Positions 55,260 to 64,000 of a DNA stretch of 64,000 bases are shown piece by piece. Both the position numbers and the translations under genes were made by a program. Origin of the DNA: Brachionus plicatilis (taxonomy: Eukaryota; Rotifera; Eurotatoria; Ploima; Brachionidae). The DNA lies in NCBI GenBank assembly GCA_010279815.1, contig QEOQ01000133.1:1-64000 (forward strand), written 5' to 3'. Numbering within the stretch: the stretch's first letter is position 1; each line of letters begins with the position of its first letter. A model generated the notes under the pieces. It made no database searches, was not told the origin of the DNA, and worked only from the letters and a program-made list of their open reading frames with translations.

Positions 55260-56984
55260 TTGTATAATATAAATCTAATTAGTTAGTTTCAAAGCTCAAG
55301 ACTCTTTATATGCCTCAGAAGAGTTTCGAGTTTGTGATTAGCATGTTTCCATAGAGATTTTATATTCGAAAATTTTTTACTCCTTTAAAAAACGAACCAA
55401 ATAATATGGGTAAATAAGAAATGATAAGCATTGTGAAGTTTTGTTCAAAAAGCTCAAAAAGTTCAAGAAAAAATTTCTTAATTGAAATTTTTCGTTGAAT
55501 AAAAAAAAATAATTTTAAAGTCTTTTCATAGTCAAGTAAGTGAGGGTCAGTTAAGTCATTTGATCTGACTTGAATTTTTTTTAAAAAAAAGTCGTTTGAA
55601 TTGACTTAAAATTTTTTTACTGAAAAAAGTAATTTTCTGGACAAACGGGGTGATATATCTCTGAAACCACTGTAGTTGCTTTTTTATTATTAAAAGACGA
55701 TTAACAAATTAAAAAATTCTTTAAAAAATATTTTTTAAAGAACATAAATAAAATAAAATTAAAGAAAATAAATTTTTTTATTTTAGACGTGCAAAACTGA
55801 GTTTTTATAAAATCAATTTTTAAAATTTTTAATTTTAAAAAGGAATTTGAAACTTAAGAAAAATATTAAATTAAGATGTTGTCCAATTCTTCGTTTAGCT
55901 TTTTTCCTTGATTCACCTTTTTTAAAAGTCGATTTAGTAATCCACTAAAAAAATAATCGATTAAATATTTCACTAAAAAAGGGCAAAATATATCTAATTT
56001 GAACGAATATGGTGACGGGCCAGAGTAGCCAAATACAATTTCTTGTAAAAGATAAATAATCTTGATTCCTTGGTTCAAATTTAATTAAATTTAAGAATCA
56101 ATATACTCACTAAATTCAAATATAAAAGCTTTTTATATTTAAAAAAGTGAGTGAAAAGGTTAGGGTTTCCCAGGATTTCACTTTATTTTATACATGACAT
56201 ATGGATAATAAATTTTTTACAAAACAAGACACATTTTTTCGAGAAAAACAACTCAAAGAGAAATTTTTAACTCAAATCTTGGCAAGTTTCTTCTATTTGT
56301 GGTTAATTGCATTTGATTAAATAGGTATTGATTTTTCTCTTCCATTTGAAAAATTTTTTCAAATAGAAAATTAAGTGCCTTTATTAACTAAATGCAAACC
56401 TTTTTTAAAAAATTTAAAATATAAATACCGTAAACTAGTGACCATTACTCTTGGAACAATGTCAAAATTTGGGTTTATTCCATACGGAACTAATACCATC
56501 GAAACCATGCGATAAATTTTTTTATTTTTTTTTAGAATTAACCTTGACGTCTGACTTTAAACCAAGAGTAAGCGCAAAACTTTGATTTTATTCTTAGAAT
56601 AATTTCGAATTTATTTTGTAAAAAACTCAAAAAATTGTGGCAAATTGAAGTTTATCAAATAAATTGTAATATTTTTTTTAATAATAGAGAAAAAATAAAC
56701 TATAAAGGAATATAATTTTTGGCCTAATAAAGTTCAATTTTTTCTCTATTAATTTAATAATTTTCATTAAATTTAAAATTTGTATAATTAATTGAATAAA
56801 TTAGTGAATGGAATTAAATAACTTGTGTTTTGAAAAGGAAATTATAAGTAAGACTGTAGCTGAAAGAAAGCAAGAATAATTTTTTATTCAAGAATTCTTA
56901 AATTAATTTGAATATATTTTTATGATATATTCGAACAAAATGTGTTCGAATTTATGAAATTTTAATTTTATGAAATTTTTTTGG
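55260..56984. other. Non-coding region upstream of the cadherin-like/TPR gene
   Basis: At 55535-55620 a decayed gtcaag/cttgac stretch is related to the 4005-4400 MITE. At 56430-56575 an inverted pair (attactcttggaa and taaaccaagagtaa) follows the word taccgtaaacta, like an old TA-type transposon. Near 56639 there is a ggcaaattgaagttt end. No gene was recognised. Confidence 0.45.
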
Positions 56985-57715
56985 TTTACCCACACGTTTC
57001 ACAGGCAGTAGTACGTATGTTCGCAGACTACAGTTTGCAACATTATGATGCAAGAGTCGAATTATGTTCGCAGAAATATGTTTGCAGCAATTATGTTCGC
57101 AACAATGGCAAAATGAAAATAATTTTACATTTTTACATTTTAAAATTTTTATATTTTTTATGCAATATTTCAAAAAAAAAACTCTTCTATTTCATTTAGT
57201 TACCAAAATTAAAAAAATAAATTTTATGAAATATTGCACAAAAAATCTAAAAATATAAAAATGCAAAAATGCAAAATTTTCTACATTTTGCCCGCAACAA
57301 TTATGTTCGCAAAAAATTTTCAAATAAGATATTTTAACATTAAAAAATTAGCAAAATACTTTGATTTTTGATCAATTTTATTGAATAAAAAAAACCATCA
57401 AAAATTACAAAAATTGAATTAGAAAAAAAATTTGAAAAAAAACTTAAGGAAGACTATTATTATTTATTTAGAACCTTATTCACATAAATTTTGAGCCATA
57501 CCACTTAGGAAACCCTTAATATCATTTTTGTCATTTGTAGTGCACATATGATAAATTCGAATTTCCTTTTCTGTAGCTTTGCTATAAAATTTACCGGTAC
57601 GAAGTTTACTGAATTCTTATTCTTGTAACTTTTGCTGCGCATATATGTGCGAACATATTTTTGTCTGCGAACATAATTTTTGCGAATATATGTACTATTC
57701 CCGTTTCGTAAAGTC
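56985..57715. mobile_element. Foldback transposon with ATGTTCGCA subterminal repeats
   Basis: Left text acgtttcacaggcagtagta...tatgttcgcagac and the inverted right text gtctgcgaacataat...tactattcccgtttcgt are partners. The words atgttcgcag and tgcgaacata occur at least seven times in mirrored orientation. There is no transposase ORF and no target duplication was found. Confidence 0.6.
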
Positions 57716-57889
57716 GAGGTCACACTGTTTTAAAATTCAAAATAAAAAGTAGCAAAAAATATATCAAAAGTAAAATGGTTGTATGAGGCCTCGCTTCGGA
57801 ACAACCTTGAGAGATCATCTCTCTAAAATTATCTATCCTATCCTCAAAAGTAGAAAATTTAATTATTTCATTGTAAAAAAACTTAAATT

Positions 57890-58200
57890 GTTTATTTTTT
57901 GTCGGTCTCTTCGCTTAGGCGCAAGATCTGAAACAATTTTTGTTATTATGATTGAAGATGTAATTGGTCGAGTTGGCTGAGTTGGATTATTTGACTGTTG
58001 TTACTGCTTTAAACGATTTATGATTTAGTATTCTTAATGATTTTGCACATCGTTTTGCGATTCATTAGAGACAGTATGTCCAAGATTAATAACGTGAAGA
58101 GCAGGATTAATTGGACTTGTAGAAGTTCTTTTCTTCAAAGGTATTTTAGATCGTTTAAGTCTGCCTCAATCTGACCATTATTGAAGTTTTTGAACAAAAT
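57890..58200 (-). pseudogene. Unidentified coding relic
   Basis: Minus-strand runs KRSKIPLKKRTSTSPINPAL, HVINLGHTVSNESQNDVQNH and PTQPTRPITSSIIITKIVSD are protein-like, with stops between them. The basic KRSK start resembles transposase AT-hook tails, but the family is not recognised. Confidence 0.3.
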
Positions 58201-58284
58201 GGGTGCGAAATAATCAATAAAAAAAAATATGGTTACCCGGTTAGACTAGGTTACCATATATTTTTTTAAAAAAAAGATATTAAA

Positions 58285-60535
58285 TTTTTTTAACGAGTCT
58301 CAAAAAAATTTTAATCTTAAAAAGGTCATTTAATACTATTTAATTTATTTTATATAGTAAAAGTAAATTTATAAATGTTAAATTAAATTAAATTTGTTAA
58401 ATTAGTGATTAAAAAAGTAAAGGCCATTTAATGTCAAATTCCTGTAATAAGTTTTTGAAGATTTCAAATTTTTTTTTTTTGTCTAAATTTCAATAAATTG
58501 TAAATTATTTTGTAAATTTTATAGGCTTGTAAAATTAACAACATTTAATAAAGTTAGTGTTCAAAATACTAAAAAAAATAAAAAGGTCTGTTCAATTAAT
58601 ATAAGCCATTCTCTTCTCAATTAAATCCGATTTTTGACTTAAATAAGTACGTTTTAGTTTTCTTTTTGACAGACAATCTATGAAGTCACAACATAAAATA
58701 ATTATAAAAAAAGAAATCAATACTATGATTGCTATTATAGTTGTTGTTTTTACAATCATTTTATTCTTTTTCAATTCCTCAGACTCTTTTTCACATTTAT
58801 CTCCACTATACATGTAAAAACAAGAGCATTTTGGCTCATTATTTTCCTCTTTACAATATCCATGATCAGAGCATGTTTCATTTGAACAGACATCAATTTT
58901 TTTTTCACAATAAGTTCCATAATATAAACTTGTTTGATTATTTTCAGTAAAGCATTCACATGAATATGTTTTATTTAGTGAGTTCTCAATACAAGTCGCA
59001 TTGTTTCTACAGCGATTGAGATAACAAGGACGAGTATTGTGCTGACATCTATCACCAATGAAATCATCAAAGCATTCACAAACAAATTTTGATTCTGAAT
59101 TTAATCTACATTTTCCATTATTTGAACAGTTCAAAAGGCAATTATTTATGTCAATTTTTAATGTAAATAATTCCGTAATCTTTTCAATGTTAATTTTGTT
59201 CATTTCAAAAATGTCTTCAAAAATAGTGATTGAAGTATTATTAATTGAAATTGTGGTTGTGCTTGTACTGGTTGAAGTTGTAATTGTGCTTGTACTGGTT
59301 GAAGTTGTAATTGTACTCGTACTGGTTGAAGTTGTGGTTGTGCTCGTACTGGTTGAAGTTGTAATTGTACTCGTACTGGTTGAAGTTGTGGTTGTGCTTG
59401 TACTGGTTGAAGTTGTAATTGTGCTTGTACTGGTTAAAGTTGTAATTGTGCTTATACTGGTTGAAGTTGTGGTTGTGCTCGTACTTGTTGAAGTTGTGGT
59501 TGTGCTAGTGATGGTTGATGTTGTTGTTGTGCTAGTGATGGTTGATGTTGATGTTGTGCTAGTGATGGTTGATGTTGATGTTGTACTTGTAGTTGTTTCA
59601 GGTGAAGTTGTGGTAATTGAAATTTCAAATGCAGATATTAAGCGCAGTGCATACACTTTATTGAATCCATCATCATTCAAAGCATTAAAAACAAAATTTA
59701 TCAAGTCGACTTTATAAATTTTTCCTTCTTCATCACCACATATAATCTCTTTAGAATTAAAAAGTTCGATGCTTAGTATTTTTTTATTATTTGGTGTCTC
59801 GTATTCTCTTAAACCATTTTCGTTCCCATTCCATGTGTGCAATTTTTTTTTATCTGATCCAAAAATGATCAAAAATTCATTTATAATCTTAATTACTTTT
59901 ATTTTGTCACAAAATTGGGCGCATATTTGACTGATCAATATGTCATCATCATCTATTTTGTAATTGCATATTTTTTTTTCTTCATACTGATTTACTATAA
60001 AATTCTCATTATAAGCATCGAGGGCATAAACATCACCTTTCATATAATTGGATTTTCCAGTTTTTGTTTCTAAATTAAATACAACTACTGATTCATCTTT
60101 GGCTATTAGCAATTTTTTTTCATTTCTTAATAATTTCATATCATTTATATCTTCATAATTATTTACATAACTTGTAGTCGATAGACTATGGACATCGTAA
60201 AATGTAAGTTTTTCATCTGATTCAGAAACAAATGATTCTCTGTCGATAGATAAAATTAATTTAGCACAATTACAAATTGTTCTTGTGGTTCTATTAGCGA
60301 GAAAAAACATTCTTAATTTTTCATCACTGGATCCAATAAGTAAAGCATTATTGTAACTATCGTAATCTAAAGTTGATACTTTAAAGTCAAAGTCAATTGT
60401 ATCTATGACCGATGTCTTATTCCAAATACGAAGCTTTTTATCATCAGATCCACTTGCAAAATATTCCATTGAATTCAGGTCAAAAAAACAAATAAAAATT
60501 AATGCAGTAAAAAGACAATCCATCATTATTTAAAT
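58285..60535. repeat. Inverted duplication with 43535-45695
   Basis: The gene and about 300 bp of 3' flank match 43535-45695 in opposite orientation. The match is strongest over the EGF/membrane/tail part and 3' flank and weaker over the propeller. Confidence 0.85.
58592..60526 (-). CDS. Type I membrane protein, paralogue of the 43541-45391 gene
   Basis: The protein has 644 residues in one exon with the same order: signal peptide (CLFTALIFICFFDLNS), WD-like propeller (FASGSDDKKLRIWNKTS, IGSSDEKLRMFF, FGSDKKKLHTWNGN), Thr/Ser-rich stalk about 130 residues long, three six-Cys EGF domains, membrane helix TIIAIIVLISFFIIILCC and a tail ending AYIN. The stalk is longer because a coding minisatellite (ACT/AGT/ATT codons, TSTSTITTSTSTSTT-like) has expanded. 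The propeller differs from the sister protein at perhaps a third of positions by eye, whereas the EGF-to-tail part differs at only a handful. An open frame on the opposite strand across the stalk is an artefact of codon bias. Confidence 0.9.
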   Translation of the reverse strand: MMDCLFTALIFICFFDLNSMEYFASGSDDKKLRIWNKTSVIDTIDFDFKVSTLDYDSYNNALLIGSSDEKLRMFFLANRTTRTICNCAKLILSIDRESFVSESDEKLTFYDVHSLSTTSYVNNYEDINDMKLLRNEKKLLIAKDESVVVFNLETKTGKSNYMKGDVYALDAYNENFIVNQYEEKKICNYKIDDDDILISQICAQFCDKIKVIKIINEFLIIFGSDKKKLHTWNGNENGLREYETPNNKKILSIELFNSKEIICGDEEGKIYKVDLINFVFNALNDDGFNKVYALRLISAFEISITTTSPETTTSTTSTSTITSTTSTSTITSTTTTSTITSTTTTSTSTSTTTTSTSISTITTLTSTSTITTSTSTSTTTTSTSTSTITTSTSTSTTTTSTSTSTITTSTSTSTITTSTSTSTTTISINNTSITIFEDIFEMNKINIEKITELFTLKIDINNCLLNCSNNGKCRLNSESKFVCECFDDFIGDRCQHNTRPCYLNRCRNNATCIENSLNKTYSCECFTENNQTSLYYGTYCEKKIDVCSNETCSDHGYCKEENNEPKCSCFYMYSGDKCEKESEELKKNKMIVKTTTIIAIIVLISFFIIILCCDFIDCLSKRKLKRTYLSQKSDLIEKRMAYIN

Positions 60536-60734
60536 TAAAAAAAAATTTTTTTTGTAATTTTTTCTTTGTTTTTTTTTGTGTAATATATATAAATAGTGTT
60601 ATTTTTATAAATAATTTAATATGTATTTTTAAAACTAACTAAATATTTATTTTTCAGTTTTTCTTTCGTTAAAATATATTCCTTTTTTTAGCACAGAATC
60701 TGTTTAATCTTTAAACAAAATTGATTATTAAATT

Positions 60735-61648
60735 TTCTTTACGCAAAATAAAATTTATTTCATTTTATTCAGCATTAAAAATAAAATTGCGTCATTTTTT
60801 ATGTCAACTCAGAATTTAAATTTTATCAAATTATTTATTATTAAATTCTTTTTGAAATATTATTTTACATGTTTTTTCTTTTGCTAGTTTTTATTTATTA
60901 TTTTTATAAAACCCTTTTTTTAATATTTTTAATTGAATAAAATAGATTTAGTTTAAAAAAACACTTATTCAATTTAAAATTAAAGATAAAAAAACATAAA
61001 TTTAAATCAAATTTTTTTAAATTTATTTCAATTAGCAGAGTTTATCTATTGTTTATATTAAATAACAATGTTAAAATTTTCTTTCGATTAGCATGAATGT
61101 ATTGCGCAAAAAGATGATTATGTTTTTTGCGTAAATTTACAGGTATTTTAACACATTTTTTTATCGTTATTTGTTGAAAAATTTTCTAATAAAAAACTTT
61201 TAAATTTTTCAAATTATTTTTTTAAAAAATTCTTAAATTAGATTCAGTTAAAATCTCGTCCTTTTTAAATTATTTAAGTTTTTTTTTTATACAATTTATG
61301 TTTTTTTCTTTCATTATATAAGCTAAATGTGTAAAATTGATTATATTTTTTTTTACCATTTCGCATTTCAGTCATCTAATATATATAATACAAAATTTGA
61401 ATTATTGATATACAGGGACACACTTTTAGATTTTTTAAATTATAAGTTGACAATATTTGAAATTTTTTTAAAAAAACGATTTCAATTTAAAAAAGTTTGC
61501 ATTAATAATATCAAATTTAAAAAATCTTAATTATTTATAAATTAATAAAATTTAAAAAACGAGTTTATTAAATAAATATATAAAAAATTGACGCTATTTT
61601 ATTTGTTTTTACATTAATATCAAATAAATTTCATTTTGCGTAAAGAAT
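60735..61648. repeat. Inverted-repeat pair TTCTTTACGCAAAAT...; possible MITE
   Basis: The text ttctttacgcaaaataaaat (60735) and its inverted form attttgcgtaaagaa (about 61634) bracket about 910 bp with no gene. The same word occurs at 43072 without a partner nearby. No target duplication was confirmed. Confidence 0.4.
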
Positions 61649-61861
61649 ATTGGAAACTCAGGGACTTTCAGAGAAAATAAAATTTGCAACATGATGCTGA
61701 ACAAAATCATTTCTTAAAAAATTTATTTTCTGAGGATATATAAAAAAATTTTAGTTCATATTTCATTTTAGAAAATACAGAATATTTGACACATCGATAA
61801 ATAAATTTCAAGAATTTTTATTTAACTAAAAGAAACTTCCAAAATAAAATTGATGTTAAAT

Positions 61862-62989
61862 CTAGTAGTTCATTATCAACCAATTTTTAAAATAACTCAT
61901 TTTTTCTTCTTCAAGACTGCTTGTTTCACAAAATTCCACTTTAAAATATTTTAGATCTGTAAATTCGAATTGTTTATTGATATTTTTGATTAAACTATCA
62001 AAATTCATTTTTGAATCACCACTTGAACCCGTACTTTTGAGTGCTGAGCCGGATATTTTTCTCAACAATTCGCTTTTTTTTAAATTAATAAATATTTAAA
62101 TAAACAAATTATTTTAAAATTTACATTTCTTTTTCCAAATTACTTTTAATGTACGCTTGACCTTTAGAAAGATCGATATCTTTGGTTTAAAAATTTTAAA
62201 TTTATTTTAGAATCTTGTTTAAAATTTTGTTTTGTTTTGTTTACCTTGTTTATTACAAATAATTAAAAGACGCATTTTTGATTTAGCCAGTAGATCATCG
62301 GTCAAAATTTCGTACAAGAATCTTAATAAAATTCCATTATTTAGATTTTCTTCAATAGAACAAATATTTCTTACTGGGCAACATCTTTGATTTCTTTTTG
62401 AAATGTTGAACTATCTACTACAAAAACAAGAGCTCTGAATAAATTTGAATTTAAATAAAATTGTTAAATTATTAAATGAATTTTTTGCTTACTTGGCTGT
62501 TTTTTTATATAATGTGAAGAATTTGCGCCTTACTTTATCTTGGCCAGGAATATCAATCAAGCTAACCAATTTTTTTTTACCATTCTAAATAAATTTAAAT
62601 TTAAATTTTTTTTCTAAATAAATTTTATTCAAACATGCTTCTTCAATTAGCGCTTCTCCTTTATTTGGAACAATTGATATTTGAGTGAGTAAATTTTTCT
62701 TATACAAAAGCTAAAATTTTATTGTAATTTATTTCAAAAAGTAAGTCAAAAATTGTTGTAAATTTTACTTGACATAGAAGCCTTGTCTTACCAGAGTTTG
62801 ATGGACCAACTAAAAGGAAATTTTTCTTGACATCTTTACTTCTTTTCAATAGCCAAAATATTACTTAAAAACACTATGAATATAATTTTTTTTTCATTTA
62901 TTAATTTATTTACGAAGTGTAATGACGACTACTAAAACAGCAATTGAGATGCCCAGAGTTGATTTGTCCTCAAAAATTCTTTCGAACAT
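61862..62989 (-). CDS. SRPRB: Signal recognition particle receptor subunit beta, eight exons
   Basis: Exons (minus): 62989-62914, 62863-62769, 62710-62639, 62584-62493, 62434-62375, 62321-62245, 62179-62125, 62072-61862; 245 residues. This is the membrane-anchored small GTPase that holds the SRP receptor alpha subunit at the endoplasmic reticulum. Seen: an N-terminal membrane helix (TLGISIAVLVVVITLLIFWL), P-loop GPSNSGKT (residues 45-52), LIDIPGQD for switch II (90-97), ALVFVVDSSTFQKEIKDVAQ, LLIICNKQD with the G4 box NKQD (155-158) and the C-terminal FEFTDLKYFKVEFCETSS. All match the family in order and spacing. Introns are 41-63 bp. Intron 3 appears to start with GC (gcatgt), since a GT donor one codon later breaks the frame. 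Confidence 0.95.
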
Positions 62990-64000
62990 TTTTCAATATA
63001 AAATTTTTTTATTCAATTTTTGAATTAGATATTATGAAAAAAAAATTACAAACGTCATCAGAATAAATTTGTTGATTCAAAACAATTTTTTGCATTAATA
63101 AATAAACATTTTTGCTTAAAAAAAATTTAATTAATCTTTTTGATCATAGAATAAAAATATTTGCAATTTATGTAATATCATAACAGTATTTAATTTTTTT
63201 ATTTTTTGAGAAATTTTTATTTTGTTTTCTAGACATTAAAGGAAATTGCATCGTAGATATCTCTATATAAAAGTTAATTTTTTCGACAATAAATCAATAT
63301 TTAGATCAACTAACGCAAATATAAAAAAATTAATATCAAGAAAAAACCTTAGAGTATATTTTGAAAAAGTTTGAGTTTTAAATATATTCTCAAGTTCTAA
63401 ATACAGAGTGACCAAATGAATAATGGAACAAATTTTAATTTAATTATGATTATTAAAAAATTTTGTTTCGATGGTTTTATTCGATATTGATAATTATTTA
63501 ATCATATATTAATAATTTTAATTATTAAAAAAAAAATTTAACGTGAAATATTGAAAATCTACCTTAATCTACCTTAAAAATACTTTTGACTTAAATATTC
63601 GTAAAAAATATAACTTATATCTAAAATTTTCATAAATTTTAATTTAAAATTATTTCAAAAATGACACCGTCTACGCCAAAAATTTTCTGGTAATTAGATT
63701 TTTTTGTATATTTAAGAAAATAAAATTTCTTTATTTTACAAAAACTTCTGCTAAAAACAAAAATCTGAACATCACTGTAAACATGTTATTCAATATTAAA
63801 AATTTTATAGCAATTTATTTCAAATTTTTTTTTACAATTTTACAATTTCAAGGTTAATCAACAGGCTAGTGCCCATGTCTAAAAAGACTGATTTACACTA
63901 CATTTATTAAAATTTATTACAAAATATAGATAATATAAAAAATTTTTTTTTCTTTTTTTTTTAGATAAATAATAACTCTTAGGTAATTTTAAAATTGTTT
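62990..64000. other. Non-coding end of the window
   Basis: No gene was recognised. At 63853-63893 ggttaatcaacaggctagtg is the inverted form of the tail at 107-140 and 33022-33055, a short dispersed repeat, probably a LINE 3' end. Confidence 0.5.

Noticed and set aside
58246..58275. Palindrome around ggttacccggttagactaggttacc
   Set aside because: The arms mismatch at the centre of the stem; it is a direct repeat of ggttacc more than an inverted repeat, and short enough to be chance.
59058..59717. 219-codon plus-strand ORF (and its counterpart at 44425-44925)
   Set aside because: It is the antisense of the Thr-rich stalk; Val/Leu-only repeats arise from the complementary codons.

Overview
The window looks like nuclear DNA from a small invertebrate. 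It is very AT-rich (about a quarter G+C by eye), has short introns of about 25-60 bp, is dense in transposons, and contains a clear metazoan signal-recognition-particle receptor beta gene (SRPRB). Jockey/CR1-like LINE relics, MULE- and hAT-type repeats, and secreted or membrane WD40 proteins with highly regular repeats together suggest a rotifer of the Brachionus type. That assignment is inference, not proof. There is one assembly gap (10530-10851).

Layout. 1-5.6 kb: a 3.5-kb duplicated segment carrying a spliced PARP14-like RRM gene fragment, then LINE relics and small DNA transposons. 5.6-14 kb: a truncated LINE, a Gag-protease LTR retrotransposon (7523-10988), an integrase relic of the GIN1/KRBA2 type, and the 3' end of a second LTR element of the same family on the minus strand, with a small membrane-protein ORF. 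14-20 kb: mostly non-coding, with MITEs and unidentified coding relics. 20-21.2 kb: a secreted apple-WD40 protein. 22-31.3 kb: a Tc1/mariner-type MITE and two hAT-like elements built from arrays of an ATCGATT-containing unit. One hAT-like element holds a decayed Ty3/gypsy element and the other a MULE remnant. 31.4-37.1 kb: a zinc-finger/coiled-coil gene, a LINE relic and the second copy of the 3.5-kb segment, with two extra transposon insertions. 37.1-43 kb: LINE RT relics, a truncated WD/EGF gene copy and a MULE with a broken transposase. 43.5-45.4 kb and 58.6-60.5 kb: two intact, oppositely oriented genes for type I membrane proteins (signal peptide, WD-like propeller, Thr-rich stalk, three EGF domains, one membrane helix, short tail). 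46.3-55.3 kb: two multi-exon minus-strand genes with TPR-like helices, the larger with N-terminal cadherin-like beta-sandwich repeats and a 3.5-kb transposon-filled intron. 61.9-63.0 kb: SRPRB, eight exons, minus strand.

The host genes do not form an operon. The best candidate for something undescribed is the WD/EGF membrane family. It puts a WD propeller, normally a cytosolic fold, outside the cell on an EGF stalk. Its propellers have diverged while the EGF-membrane-tail half and 3' flank stay nearly identical, and at least three partial copies lie nearby. A secreted apple-WD40 protein and duplicated PARP14-like fragments lie in the same region. A recognition or defence role is conceivable but is inference. 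The rest is a layered transposon record in which several insertions can be dated relative to one another by target-site duplications and by comparing the duplicated segments.
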